DNA from: Pelotomaculum sp. UBA1371 | Lineage (GTDB): Bacteria > Bacillota > Desulfotomaculia > Desulfotomaculales > Pelotomaculaceae | Direction: 5' to 3' | Assembly: GCA_002305915.1 (NCBI GenBank) | Contig: DBRJ01000062.1 | Span: 9,529 to 36,266, forward strand | Length of the DNA stretch: 26,738 nt | Shown here: positions 6,988 to 14,844 of the stretch, in pieces | Numbering within the stretch: the stretch's first letter is position 1 | Layout: each line of letters begins with the position of its first letter | Translations under genes and position numbers: made by a program | Notes under the pieces: generated by a model | Database searches by the model: none | Told to the model about the DNA's origin: nothing | The model's input: the letters and a program-made list of their open reading frames with translations, nothing else

Positions 6988-7008
6988 ACAAAGGAGTTTG
7001 TGGATGTA

Positions 7009-7314
7009 ATGTTGTCGCAAATAGATCCCAAAGAGCCCAGAGGCAGCCGGATTATTGTAACGGTAATCGGACCCGACCGGGTGGGTATAATTGCAGGTGT
7101 AGCGCAGGTGCTCGCTTCCAACAAAATAAATATCCTGGATATCAGCCAGACGATTCTCCAGGAATTCCTGGTCATGATCATGGTAGCCGATATGAGCGGC
7201 AGCACCGTTGACCTTCTTACTCTGAAGGATAGTTTAGATAAAAAAGGCCTCGATCTGGGAGTAAGGATCGAGGCCCTGCACGAAGACGCTTTTAACTTTA
7301 TGCACAGGATCTAG
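7009..7314 (+). CDS. ACT domain protein, UPF0237 family
   Basis: This is a 101-residue single ACT domain, a small-ligand-sensing fold. The core IIVTVIGPDRVGIIAGVAQV, then NILDISQT and MIMVADM, is characteristic of UPF0237. The usual length is about 90 residues. The start is taken as ATG 7009, after AAGGAG at 6991-6996 (12-nt gap, slightly long). The frame is open back to a TTG at 6907, but that segment lacks an SD and contains the terminator hairpin at 6960-6987, so it is leader rather than coding. Its partner UPF0210 gene starts 25 bp downstream; the two families commonly occur as a pair. A role in sensing an amino-acid-like ligand is inferred. Confidence 0.88.
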   Translation: MLSQIDPKEPRGSRIIVTVIGPDRVGIIAGVAQVLASNKINILDISQTILQEFLVMIMVADMSGSTVDLLTLKDSLDKKGLDLGVRIEALHEDAFNFMHRI

Positions 7315-7339
7315 ACAAGTATAGTCAGGGGGAGCTTTT

Positions 7340-8698
7340 ATGTTCACTTTTCAGGAAATCCTGGAGACCATTAAAATGGTGCAGGAGGAAAATTTAGACA
7401 TTCGCACCATCACCATGGGGATCAGCCTCCGGGACTGCGCCGACCCCAATCCGGCGAAAGCCAGGCAAAAAATATACGATAAGATTACCCGGCTTGCCGG
7501 AAATCTGGTCAGGACGGGAGAAAACATTGAACGGGAGTACGGCCTGCCCATCGTCAATAAAAGAATCTCGGTCACTCCCATCGCACTTGTGGCGGAAAGC
7601 AGCAGTCTTGACCATTACGTAGATTTTGCCAGAACCCTGGATGATGCCGCAGCCGCTGTGGGCGTAAATTTTATCGGAGGCTTTTCAACCCTGGTTCATA
7701 AAGGGTTTACAAAGGCCGATAAAAACCTGATTAACAGCATTCCGGAAGCGTTGTCCTGTACCGGCCGGGTGTGCTCCTCTGTCAACGTGGCCACCACCAG
7801 GGCCGGGATTAACATGGACGCGGTCTACCTGATGGGCCAGGTGATCAAAAAAACGGCGGAAAAAACGGCGGAAAAGGATGGAATCGGCTGCGCCAAACTT
7901 GTTGTCTTTGCCAATGTTCCCGGGGACAATCCCTTTATGGCAGGGGCATTTCACGGAATCGGTGAACCGGAGTGCGTAATTAATGTTGGCGTAAGCGGCC
8001 CCGGTGTCGTCAAAAACGCAGTTGACACCGTCAAAGATGAAGACTTCGGGACACTGGCCGAGACTGTGAAAAAAACAGCCTTTAAAATCACCCGGATGGG
8101 CGAATTGGTGGGACGCACAGCGGCCCGGATGCTGGATGTCCCCTTCGGGATCGTGGATATCTCCCTGGCACCCACTCCAGCCATCGGTGACAGTGTAGCA
8201 GACATTCTTGAATCCATGGGTTTGGAGCGCTGCGGCACGCACGGCACCACGGCCGCCCTTGCCCTCTTGAACGATGCGGTTAAAAAGGGCGGGGCCATGG
8301 CTTCATCTTACGTGGGCGGTCTTTCGGGCGCCTTCATTCCAGTAAGCGAAGACGCCGGGATGATCCGCGCCGCCGAAGCGGGCGCCCTGACGCTGGACAA
8401 ACTGGAAGCCATGACCTGTGTGTGCTCTGTGGGACTGGATATGATTGCCGTGCCGGGAGATACCACCGCTGAAACAATCGCGGCCATCATCGCTGACGAA
8501 GCCGCTATAGGCATGATTAATAAAAAAACCACTGCTGTCCGCTTGATCCCGGCAGTGGGGAAAAAAGTGGGCGATTATGTGGAATTCGGCGGATTGCTGG
8601 GCCGGGCCCCTGTAATCCCGGTGAAGCCCTATTCATCGTCGGATTTCGTCCGGCGGGGCGGCCGGATCCCGGCCCCTATTCAAAGCCTGACAAATTAA
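7340..8698 (+). CDS. UPF0210 (DUF711) family protein
   Basis: This is a 452-residue soluble protein, full length for the UPF0210/PFL family, which is usually encoded beside a UPF0237 ACT protein as here. Family features include the N-terminal ITMGISLRDCADPNP, the glycine-rich NVGVSGPGVV, and LGRAPVIPV near the end. The reaction is not established; the fold is related to glycyl-radical-type barrels, from memory and not shown here. ATG 7340 follows GGGGGAG at 5-nt spacing. A 12-bp in-frame tandem duplication near 7850-7875 encodes KTAEKTAE. A hairpin terminator shared with the convergent yjbQ gene follows. Confidence 0.9.
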   Translation: MFTFQEILETIKMVQEENLDIRTITMGISLRDCADPNPAKARQKIYDKITRLAGNLVRTGENIEREYGLPIVNKRISVTPIALVAESSSLDHYVDFARTLDDAAAAVGVNFIGGFSTLVHKGFTKADKNLINSIPEALSCTGRVCSSVNVATTRAGINMDAVYLMGQVIKKTAEKTAEKDGIGCAKLVVFANVPGDNPFMAGAFHGIGEPECVINVGVSGPGVVKNAVDTVKDEDFGTLAETVKKTAFKITRMGELVGRTAARMLDVPFGIVDISLAPTPAIGDSVADILESMGLERCGTHGTTAALALLNDAVKKGGAMASSYVGGLSGAFIPVSEDAGMIRAAEAGALTLDKLEAMTCVCSVGLDMIAVPGDTTAETIAAIIADEAAIGMINKKTTAVRLIPAVGKKVGDYVEFGGLLGRAPVIPVKPYSSSDFVRRGGRIPAPIQSLTN

Positions 8699-8711
8699 TC
8701 TGTAAAAATAT

Positions 8712-8741
8712 ACGGGCTCCGGCGGAACATCCAGAGCCCGT
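8712..8741. terminator. Bidirectional terminator between the UPF0210 gene and yjbQ
   Basis: ACGGGCTC (8712-8719) pairs with GAGCCCGT (8734-8741), a perfect 8-bp stem. On the minus strand it is followed by ATATTTTTA and on the plus strand by CTTCACTTTATT. It lies between convergent stop codons. Confidence 0.75.
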
Positions 8742-8748
8742 CTTCACT

Positions 8749-9156
8749 TTATTCTTCTACAACCTTGATTAGAACCTTCCTGCGCCGGGGACCGTCGTAT
8801 TCACAAAAGTAAAGACCCTGCCAGGTACCCAGGAGGAGCTCTCCCCCGGCTACAAAAACTGAAAGGGAAACTCCTGTAAGAGATGACTTGATGTGGGCTG
8901 CTGAATTACCTTCGCTATGTCTGTACCCGTCTTCATAGGGAATGATCTTATTAAGCTCCATTAGAATGTCGGCCGTAACAGTCGGGTCGGCATTTTCGTT
9001 GATGGTCAGGCCGGCCGTCGTGTGCGGCACAAAGAGACGGCAGATGCCTTCCACCACACCGCTTTTGGCAACAATACGGTTTACTTCGCCGGTGATATCT
9101 ACCATCTGCGTTCTCTCGCAGGTTGATACCTCCAGGGTGAAAATCTTAGAAGCCAT
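8749..9156 (-). CDS. yjbQ: YjbQ/UPF0047 family protein (secondary thiamine-phosphate synthase type)
   Basis: This is a 135-residue single-domain protein with the family motifs: HTTAGLTINENADPTV, then HSEGNSAAHIKSSLTG, and LGTWQGLYFCEYDGPRRR near the C-terminus. Members can substitute weakly for ThiE in thiamine-phosphate synthesis, but the native function is unsettled. The start is ATG 9156, with GGGGAG at suitable spacing. An upstream in-frame TTG (9192) lies inside the rex gene and is rejected. It follows rex by 13 bp on the same strand, so the two are probably co-transcribed and end at the 8712-8741 terminator. Confidence 0.9.
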   Translation of the reverse strand: MASKIFTLEVSTCERTQMVDITGEVNRIVAKSGVVEGICRLFVPHTTAGLTINENADPTVTADILMELNKIIPYEDGYRHSEGNSAAHIKSSLTGVSLSVFVAGGELLLGTWQGLYFCEYDGPRRRKVLIKVVEE

Positions 9157-9169
9157 GGAACCCACTCCC

Positions 9170-9820
9170 CTAATACTTGCCGCGGGATTCAAACTGCCGC
9201 ATGCCCAGGTTAAAGGTTAAAATTTCAAGGTTGACCGACAGATCTACGTTCCTCAGCTCAATATGCTCAGGCACATTCAGGGAAACAGGCGCAAAATTCA
9301 AGATAGCCACCAGGCCGTTTTTTATCATCAGGTCTGCAACTTCCTGGGCAGCTTTGGCGGGAACCGCAATAATACCAATTTTTACCTTGTGCCTGGCAAT
9401 TATTTCGGGCATTTTTTCCGGAGGACTGACTTCCATATCGACAATTTTTTTACCGATTTTAGTCAGGTCATTATCAAAAATACCGACAACGGAGAAACCG
9501 CGGTTGTTAAATCCCTTGTAAGTGCTTAAGGCAAAGCCGAGGTTGCCGGCTCCGACCAGCACCAGGGGCCAGGGCTCGTTGAGACCCAGGATTTTGGATG
9601 TATAATGCATCAGGTCTCTAACATTATATCCCACACCCCGAGTCCCGAATTCACCGAAGTAGGCCAGGTCCTTTCTTACCTGGGCGGGACTGACCCCTAC
9701 TCCGTCTGCAATCTCAACCGATGATATGGTAACAACGCCTTTTCTGTCTAATTGTTCCAGATACCGGGAATAAACAGACAACCTTATAATGGTAGCCTCT
9801 GGTACCCTGAGTGTTTTCAT
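9170..9820 (-). CDS. rex: Redox-sensing transcriptional repressor Rex
   Basis: Rex is a homodimeric repressor that releases DNA when NADH/NAD+ rises. The 216 residues are the usual length. An N-terminal winged helix (1-80) carries the recognition segment VGVSPAQVRKDLAYFGEFGT with GVGY. A Rossmann domain begins with VGAGNLG (89-95) and VVGIFDND, followed by the family's C-terminal swap helix. ATG 9820 follows GGAGGG. A Rex-like box (9830-9847) lies immediately upstream, suggesting autoregulation, and a better one lies in the hydrogenase-maturation promoter at 14930-14947. The rex frame ends 13 bp before yjbQ. Confidence 0.96.
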   Translation of the reverse strand: MKTLRVPEATIIRLSVYSRYLEQLDRKGVVTISSVEIADGVGVSPAQVRKDLAYFGEFGTRGVGYNVRDLMHYTSKILGLNEPWPLVLVGAGNLGFALSTYKGFNNRGFSVVGIFDNDLTKIGKKIVDMEVSPPEKMPEIIARHKVKIGIIAVPAKAAQEVADLMIKNGLVAILNFAPVSLNVPEHIELRNVDLSVNLEILTFNLGMRQFESRGKY

Positions 9821-9829
9821 TAATTAACC

Positions 9830-9847
9830 CTCCGAAACATTTCACAA
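9830..9847. promoter_or_regulatory. Candidate Rex operator upstream of rex
   Basis: CTCCGAAACATTTCACAA matches 13 of the 16 fixed positions of the Rex consensus TTGTGAAANNTTTCACAA. One half (TTTCACAA) is perfect; the other overlaps the rex SD and is degenerate. Confidence 0.5.
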
Positions 9848-10030
9848 ACCTTAATTTCAAAAATATAAACTTAATTTTATCATAATTAACACTGTCTTTA
9901 CAGATAAATCTGCTTGTGCAATTATGTACTATTCTATCTTATCAGAGCATCCAACGTCAAATAACTTTTTCCATGCCACCTGGTTTTATAATTCTTTATG
10001 CCCCTGGATTTTCCCGGCAAACCAGTTTCT

Positions 10031-10056
10031 AAAAAGAAACCCTGCTTTTAGCAAGG
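10031..10056 (-). terminator. Terminator of the UPF0145 gene
   Basis: On the minus strand CCTTGCT (10056-10050), loop AAA and AGCAGGG (10046-10040) form a 7-bp stem, followed by TTTCTTTTT. It lies 19 bp past the stop of the UPF0145 gene. Confidence 0.85.
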
Positions 10057-10074
10057 TGATGCTTCCCAGGTTTA

Positions 10075-10395
10075 TTATATTGTAACTGCCGTGCCGCTGG
10101 CGGTTACCATCAACATTCCTTCCCTGATAACCTCGTAGTCGAGATCCACTCCCACCACTGCATTTGCCCCCAGTCTTCTGGCGTAGGAAGCCATCTCATC
10201 GATAGCGATTTTCCTGGCTTGGGATAATTTTTCCTCGTAGGCGCCGGATCGTCCGCCTACGATATCGGTTATACTCGCGAAAAGATCCCTCACAATATTG
10301 GCGCCCATAATAGCCTCCCCTGTAACAATGCCCAGGTAAGCCTGGATCTTGCGACCGTCAATGGACGGCGTTGTTGTTAGAATAATTATTAACAC
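10075..10395 (-). CDS. YbjQ/UPF0145 (DUF74) family protein; start codon unusual
   Basis: This is a small soluble protein that assembles as an oligomer in related structures; function unknown. Family motifs are GIVTGEAIMGANIVRD, DIVGGRSGAYEEKL and GANAVVGVDLDYE. The coordinates given use GTG at 10395, the only ordinary start codon. However, that GTG overlaps the SD (AAGGGGG, 10401-10395) and so cannot easily be used. Aligned with E. coli YbjQ (MQFSTTP), the initiator position falls on ATT at 10386-10384, eight bases after the SD, so the likely product is about 103 residues from a non-standard ATT start. A promoter lies directly upstream and a terminator downstream. Confidence 0.87.
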   Translation of the reverse strand: MLIIILTTTPSIDGRKIQAYLGIVTGEAIMGANIVRDLFASITDIVGGRSGAYEEKLSQARKIAIDEMASYARRLGANAVVGVDLDYEVIREGMLMVTASGTAVTI

Positions 10396-10406
10396 CCCCT
10401 TGTCTG

Positions 10407-10435
10407 ATTATATCTTTTAAAAACCACGGCGTAAA
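10407..10435 (-). promoter_or_regulatory. Promoter of the UPF0145 gene
   Basis: On the minus strand TTTACG (10435-10430), a 17-nt spacer and a perfect TATAAT (10412-10407). The start point would be near 10400, leaving a very short leader that begins at or near the SD. Confidence 0.65.
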
Positions 10436-10470
10436 TAATGATTGTGAAATTTCGATCTTCATAATAATCA

Positions 10471-10489
10471 TTAAAAAAGCTGCAGCTTG
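10471..10489 (-). terminator. Weak terminator candidate after hydG
   Basis: The palindrome AAGCTGCAGCTT (10477-10488) can fold as a 4-bp stem with a 4-nt loop. On the minus strand its 3' half runs into seven T. It is about 60 bp past the hydG stop; the short stem makes it doubtful. Confidence 0.35.
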
Positions 10490-10547
10490 CCTTTTCATTA
10501 TCTTTTACAAAATCTTTTTACAATAAGAAGCTTTCCGGCGCACCTGC

Positions 10548-11954
10548 TTAGAAGTAATAATCCCTCTGTCCCCCGGCAATCTGCTCCAGGATCCTTTTAG
10601 TTTTTTCCCGGACTGCCGGGCTGCTGATCAGCTCCAGGTGCCTGGCAATGGCTTCTTCACCGCTCCGCCTGGTTTCAGGAGTTGCGTAATCCATTAAAAA
10701 TTCCTTGAAAGTGAGAATGGCATTGGGCTGGCACACATTTTGTATTTGTCCGCTTTTGGCCAGAGGCATAAAACGGTCCCCGGTCCTCCCGCTGCGGTAG
10801 CAGGCCGTACAAAAACTGGGGATATAACCGGACTTGCAGATGCTGGTGATAACCTCGTTGATGCTGCGACGGTCTTCAACATTAAACTGGGGTGATTCCT
10901 TACACGTGCCTTCCCCCTTCTTTTCCAGGCGGTAGCCGCCGACACCGGTGCAGGAGCCTGCGCTAAGCTGGGAGATTCCCACTTTAACCAGTTCGTCCCG
11001 GAAATCCGCTCTTTCCCGGGTGGATAGTATGATTCCCGTATAGGGGACAGCCAGCCGGAGAATAGCGATAATTTTTTTAAAGGATTCATCTGAAACCAGA
11101 TGTGGAAAAGTCTCAAGGCTAACACCCCGGGCTGGTCTCATTCGCGGCACGGATATGGTATGGGGTCCGACGCCGAAAACCTCTTCCAGGTGCAGGGCAT
11201 GCAGCAGCAAGGCCAGCACCTCAAATTTATAATCATAAAGTCCGAACAGAACACCGGCTCCTACGTCATCAATACCGGCCTCCATGGCCCGGTCAAAGGC
11301 GCAGGTGTGCCAGTCATAATCCCTTTTAGGGCCCGATGGATGCATTCTGTCGTAAGTGGGCCGGTGATAAGTTTCCTGAAAAAGAATGTAGGTGCCAATT
11401 TTGGCCTCTTTCAGTTTCCGGTAATCTTCCTCCGTGGTAGCAGCTATATTGACATTAATACGCCTGATGCTGCCGTTCTTTTCCTTGACCGAGTAAATGG
11501 TTTCAATAGCTTCCAAAACATAATCTATGGGGCAGTTTACCGGATCCTCTCCGCATTCCAGGGCCAGGCGCTTGTGGCCCATATCTTCCAGGACAGTTAC
11601 CTCATTTCTGATCTCTTCCATGGTCAGCCTGCGCCGGTCGAGTTTATTATCCCGCCTGTAGCCGCAATAGATGCAATTATTGGTGCAGTGGTTACTGATG
11701 TACAAAGGAGCGAAAAAAACAAGCCTCTTGCCATAGATGCTTTCCTTAATCCTGCTGGCCTGAAGGTATATTCTTTCTAGTATTTCCCTGTCTCCGGCAT
11801 GCAGGAGCACCGCCGTTTCTTCCGGCGTCAGACCTTCACACTGCCCCGCCCTGTCAATAATCCGCCTGGTTTCCGCCGGAGTCGCGGTGCGGGCTTCCTC
11901 CAGCAGTCTGAAAATATACCTCTCGTCTATGAAGTCCGCTTTATGTTGGTTCAA
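10548..11954 (-). CDS. hydG: [FeFe]-hydrogenase maturase HydG (radical SAM tyrosine lyase)
   Basis: HydG cleaves tyrosine to p-cresol and dehydroglycine and builds an Fe(CO)(CN) synthon for the hydrogenase H-cluster. The radical SAM site CTNNCIYCGY (CX3CX2C) and the C-terminal auxiliary-cluster motif CX2CX22C (CTACYRSGRTG ... NVCQPN) are both complete, so full activity is expected. I place the start at TTG 11954, which follows GAGGAGG at 7-nt spacing (468 residues). An in-frame ATG at 11999 has no SD and would add 15 residues. It is the last gene of the TM1266-hydF-hydE-hydG operon. The hydrogenase structural genes are not in the window. Confidence 0.96.
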   Translation of the reverse strand: MNQHKADFIDERYIFRLLEEARTATPAETRRIIDRAGQCEGLTPEETAVLLHAGDREILERIYLQASRIKESIYGKRLVFFAPLYISNHCTNNCIYCGYRRDNKLDRRRLTMEEIRNEVTVLEDMGHKRLALECGEDPVNCPIDYVLEAIETIYSVKEKNGSIRRINVNIAATTEEDYRKLKEAKIGTYILFQETYHRPTYDRMHPSGPKRDYDWHTCAFDRAMEAGIDDVGAGVLFGLYDYKFEVLALLLHALHLEEVFGVGPHTISVPRMRPARGVSLETFPHLVSDESFKKIIAILRLAVPYTGIILSTRERADFRDELVKVGISQLSAGSCTGVGGYRLEKKGEGTCKESPQFNVEDRRSINEVITSICKSGYIPSFCTACYRSGRTGDRFMPLAKSGQIQNVCQPNAILTFKEFLMDYATPETRRSGEEAIARHLELISSPAVREKTKRILEQIAGGQRDYYF

Positions 11955-12059
11955 GAAAAAACCCTCCTCAATCTTTGTCTTCAAAAATTTAACTTTCATA
12001 ATAATCTGGTCCCGGCGGTTTAATAAACCCCTTGAATTAACTAATACCTGAACCCCCCG

Positions 12060-13106
12060 TCAAAGGTTCCCGTACCCGTGCCCGAAGTCCCGGGCCACCC
12101 TGCGTCCGGCACTTTTTACCGTCCGCACCGCCTTTGCATAGCTTTCTTCCGGCATTTCCCCGAGCCCGTCCTTACCAGGGTAGATGCGGTAGTCCCCGCG
12201 GTAAGGCAGCGGTGTCATGTTCGGCATAATCACGTTGGCTCCGCATTTTAGGGCCCTGGCCCTGCTCCGGGCGTCCAGCGTGGCCGTAGCCGTGGTAGCC
12301 GGCAGGTGGGCCCTGGGCAGGACGAGACGGGCCAAGGCCAGTGTCTTCAAGACCTGTTCCAGGGTACCTGGGGGAAATCTGCCCAGGGGCGTCCGGTCAC
12401 CCGGGATGAAGGGACCGATCCCGGCCATTTCCACACCCATCCCGCGCAGCAACAGGATATCCCCGACCAGGGTCTCCAGGGACTGGCCCGGCAGGCCGAC
12501 GATATTCCCCGAACCCACCTGGTAACCAAGTTCTTTCAGCCAGGCTATTCTTTTCAGCCTTTCCTCCAGGGTGGTCCCGGGACGCAGGGCGCTAAACAGA
12601 CAGGGGTCGCTGGTTTCGTATTTTAAAAGGTAGCGGTCAGCCCCGGCTTCCTTGAGCAGCGCGTACTCCGCCCAGGTCCGGTCGCCGATGGAAAGCGTAA
12701 TGGCAACATCCAATTCTTCCTTCAACCTGCTGATCAGATCTGCCAGAACTTCGGCTGTATAGAATCCGTCCTCTCCCGACTGGAGGACAATGGTACGGCA
12801 GCCCAGGCCTGCGGCCCGGCGGGCGCTTTCCCTAATCTCCGCCGGACTCATACGGTACCTGACCAGCCGGCGGTTGTTTTTCCTCAGCCCGCAATACAGG
12901 CAGTTTCCGGCGCAGTAATTGGAAAACTCAATGAGCCCCCTTAAATGGACGTCTTCACCGACAAACCGGGAGCGCACCTCATCTGCCAGCTCAAAAAGGC
13001 TAGCGCTTTCCTGCTCATCCGCCCCCAGCAGTACCTGCAAATCTTCCCGGGACAGCTCTCTTCCGTCAGCAGCCCGTTCCAGCGCCTCCGCAAAGGCCTT
13101 TCGCAT
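12060..13106 (-). CDS. hydE: [FeFe]-hydrogenase maturase HydE (radical SAM)
   Basis: HydE is a radical SAM enzyme that acts on the HydG-derived iron-cysteine complex to form the di-iron precursor delivered to HydF. The 348 residues contain CAGNCLYCG (CX3CX2C) near residues 65-72, followed by the HydE-type LQSGED and VGLPGQ segments. The C-terminal cysteines that bind a second cluster in some HydE proteins are absent; that cluster is dispensable in Thermotoga. ATG 13106 lies nine bases after GGGAG. A second ATG at 13112 is only three bases from it and less likely. The start lies inside the end of hydF (about 41-bp overlap), implying coupled translation. Confidence 0.95.
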   Translation of the reverse strand: MRKAFAEALERAADGRELSREDLQVLLGADEQESASLFELADEVRSRFVGEDVHLRGLIEFSNYCAGNCLYCGLRKNNRRLVRYRMSPAEIRESARRAAGLGCRTIVLQSGEDGFYTAEVLADLISRLKEELDVAITLSIGDRTWAEYALLKEAGADRYLLKYETSDPCLFSALRPGTTLEERLKRIAWLKELGYQVGSGNIVGLPGQSLETLVGDILLLRGMGVEMAGIGPFIPGDRTPLGRFPPGTLEQVLKTLALARLVLPRAHLPATTATATLDARSRARALKCGANVIMPNMTPLPYRGDYRIYPGKDGLGEMPEESYAKAVRTVKSAGRRVARDFGHGYGNL

Positions 13107-14364
13107 ACTCATTCACTCCCGTTTTGCTTTCTTCAAGGAGGCGCAGGGCGCCCGGGAAGGGTGAAAGGGCCCGCCTTAGAATACCGTGCAAGCTGGCTAT
13201 GAGCACCCCGTAGTTGACCACCGGCACGCCGGCGCCGGCTGCCTGCATGAGCCGGTGCAGCATTTCTTTGCGGTTAATCATACAGGCTCCGCAATGAACA
13301 ATCAGTTTGTACTGCCCCAACTCCGAGGGCATCTCAATGCCGCTGGACCAGTCGAAGCGCAATTCTCCCCCCGCCTTCCGGCGCAGCCAGCGGGGTATTT
13401 TAACAGTGCCGATGTCATCCTCCACCCGGTGGTGGGTGCAGGCCTCGGCGATTAAAACTCTGTCTCCGGGCTTTAAGGAGTCCACAGCCAGCGCCCCGGC
13501 CACCAGCGCCTCCAGATCTCCCTTATAGCGGGCGAAAAGGATGGAAAAGGAGGTCAGCATGATATCCCCGGGGGTATCGGCGTCCACCTTGGAAAAAGCC
13601 TGGGAGTCGGTAACCACCAGCTTCGGCTTCCGGACCAGGCCGGCAAGGGCTGTCTTCAATTCCCTTTCTTTGACCACAAGGGCCATAGCGTCATTGTCCA
13701 AAAGGTCCCGGATCGTCTGGACCTGGGGCAGAATAAGCCTCCCCCTGGGAGCTGCCAGATCGATGGGAACAACCAGGACCACGGTGTCGCCCGGGTTAAT
13801 CAGGTCGCCGAGAATGGTCGGCGAAGACCAGTCCTTGGGGGCCAACCGGATCATTTCCTTAACCAGTTGTTCGATGCCCTGCCGGGAAGCAGCGCTTGCC
13901 GGAACGACCCTGATCCCAAGCAACCTCTCAAATTCCGGAGCTTTAGCCTCCGGGTACAAATCGATTTTGTTCAGCACCCCCAGCACGGGTACGCCCTGCT
14001 CCCCGGCTTTCCTGATCAGTTCCAGTTCATAGGCTTTCTCCCCCGGGGTCTGGCCGGCGTCGATCACCAGGACCATTAAATCCGCCTTAGCAAGCACGCC
14101 TATGGTTTTTTTGATCCTGAGGTTGCCCAATTCCCCAACATCATCGATCCCGGCCGTGTCTATGAGCACTACCGGCCCCAGCGGCAGGATCTCCATTGTC
14201 TTATAGACCGGATCAGTGGTCGTGCCCGGTAAGCTGGAAACAATGGCTATTTCCTGGTTGGTCAGAGCATTGATCAGACTTGACTTGCCGGCGTTGCGCC
14301 TGCCGAAAATGGCAATATGGAACCTGCTTCCCCTGGGTGTCTCATTAAAGCTTCCCGCAGTCAA
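13066..14364 (-). CDS. hydF: [FeFe]-hydrogenase maturation GTPase HydF
   Basis: HydF is the scaffold GTPase that carries the di-iron subcluster to apo-hydrogenase. GTPase motifs are present: P-loop GRRNAGKS (21-28), DTAG (69-72) and NKID (132-135). The C-terminal iron-sulfur ligands are present as CTH (Cys309, His311) and HCGAC (His357, Cys358, Cys361), the CxH...HCxxC pattern. The start is TTG 14364; the SD upstream is G-rich but not ideally spaced, and no ATG or GTG alternative exists nearby. The last 30 or so residues, ending GLCGGAGTGC, overlap the hydE start and exceed the conserved domain. It lies 112 bp after the regulator gene in the same operon. Confidence 0.96.
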   Translation of the reverse strand: MTAGSFNETPRGSRFHIAIFGRRNAGKSSLINALTNQEIAIVSSLPGTTTDPVYKTMEILPLGPVVLIDTAGIDDVGELGNLRIKKTIGVLAKADLMVLVIDAGQTPGEKAYELELIRKAGEQGVPVLGVLNKIDLYPEAKAPEFERLLGIRVVPASAASRQGIEQLVKEMIRLAPKDWSSPTILGDLINPGDTVVLVVPIDLAAPRGRLILPQVQTIRDLLDNDAMALVVKERELKTALAGLVRKPKLVVTDSQAFSKVDADTPGDIMLTSFSILFARYKGDLEALVAGALAVDSLKPGDRVLIAEACTHHRVEDDIGTVKIPRWLRRKAGGELRFDWSSGIEMPSELGQYKLIVHCGACMINRKEMLHRLMQAAGAGVPVVNYGVLIASLHGILRRALSPFPGALRLLEESKTGVNEYAKGLCGGAGTGC

Positions 14365-14476
14365 AGCAACACCCGCCCCCTTCCTACCAAAAAATATTTA
14401 TTTAAAAAATTGGAGCATCACCCCAAAGGTCCTTTTCCTTGCGGTATTCAATTAAACCAGTCCCCTGTTAAAACCC

Positions 14477-14731
14477 TTACAGATCCTTTGAGAGCAGCGC
14501 CGTTTTAACTTTAACCCCCGCAATTCCGCCCAGTTTGCCGCTTAAGGCTCCGATTTCATCGGTGGAACCGTCGATAATCAAGGAGATTACCGATAAATCA
14601 CGCTCCCTGTAAGGAATACCCATGCGTCCTACGATAATTTCGCTGTATTCACTGAGAACGCTGTTGATTCTCCTGGAGGAATTTTCCCTGTTTTCCACGA
14701 TCACTCCGATAATCCCAATACGCCGCGCCAA
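14477..14731 (-). CDS. TM1266-type putative iron-only hydrogenase system regulator
   Basis: This is an 84-residue ACT-like/NikR C-terminal-like domain of the TM1266 family, found beside hydEFG genes in Thermotoga and clostridia. The sequence ARRIGIIGVIVENRENSS, then EIIVGRMGIPYRERDLSVISLIIDG and the glycine-rich end IGALSGKLGGIAGVKVKT, are family-typical. There is no DNA-binding domain, so it may bind a ligand or work with a partner. The start is taken as TTG 14731, five bases after GGGGGGTG. An upstream in-frame TTG (14749) would put the SD inside the gene. It is the first gene of the operon, behind a structured leader. Confidence 0.87.
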   Translation of the reverse strand: MARRIGIIGVIVENRENSSRRINSVLSEYSEIIVGRMGIPYRERDLSVISLIIDGSTDEIGALSGKLGGIAGVKVKTALLSKDL

Positions 14732-14760
14732 ATCTTCACCCCCCCACAACTCTCTCCATA

Positions 14761-14844
14761 AAGAAAGCCCCTTTTCCGCAATGCGAAAAAAGGGCCTGGT
14801 TAGCCGTCGATTCTCCTTGAGGTCAGGAACTTCCCTTTTTCGCA
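14761..14844 (-). promoter_or_regulatory. Candidate attenuator in the hyd operon leader
   Basis: On the minus strand three segments compete. A (14844-14833, TGCGAAAAAGGG) can pair with B (14794-14782, CCCTTTTTTCGCA) over 12 bp with one bulged U. B can instead pair with C (14780-14767, TGCGGAAAAGGGGC) to form a tight hairpin followed by the U-rich TTTCTTTAT, which resembles a terminator. The A:B form would prevent it. The leader from about 14907 to 14845 is also G/C-rich and foldable. It matches no riboswitch class that I can recognise by eye. Confidence 0.6.

Noticed and set aside
6907..7008. N-terminal extension of the ACT protein from TTG 6907
   Set aside because: It would encode through a perfect terminator hairpin, lacks an SD, and exceeds the family length; ATG 7009 is better.
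10440..10457. TTGTGAAATTTCGATC resembling a Rex box upstream of the UPF0145 gene
   Set aside because: Only one half-site matches; the second half is absent at the required spacing.
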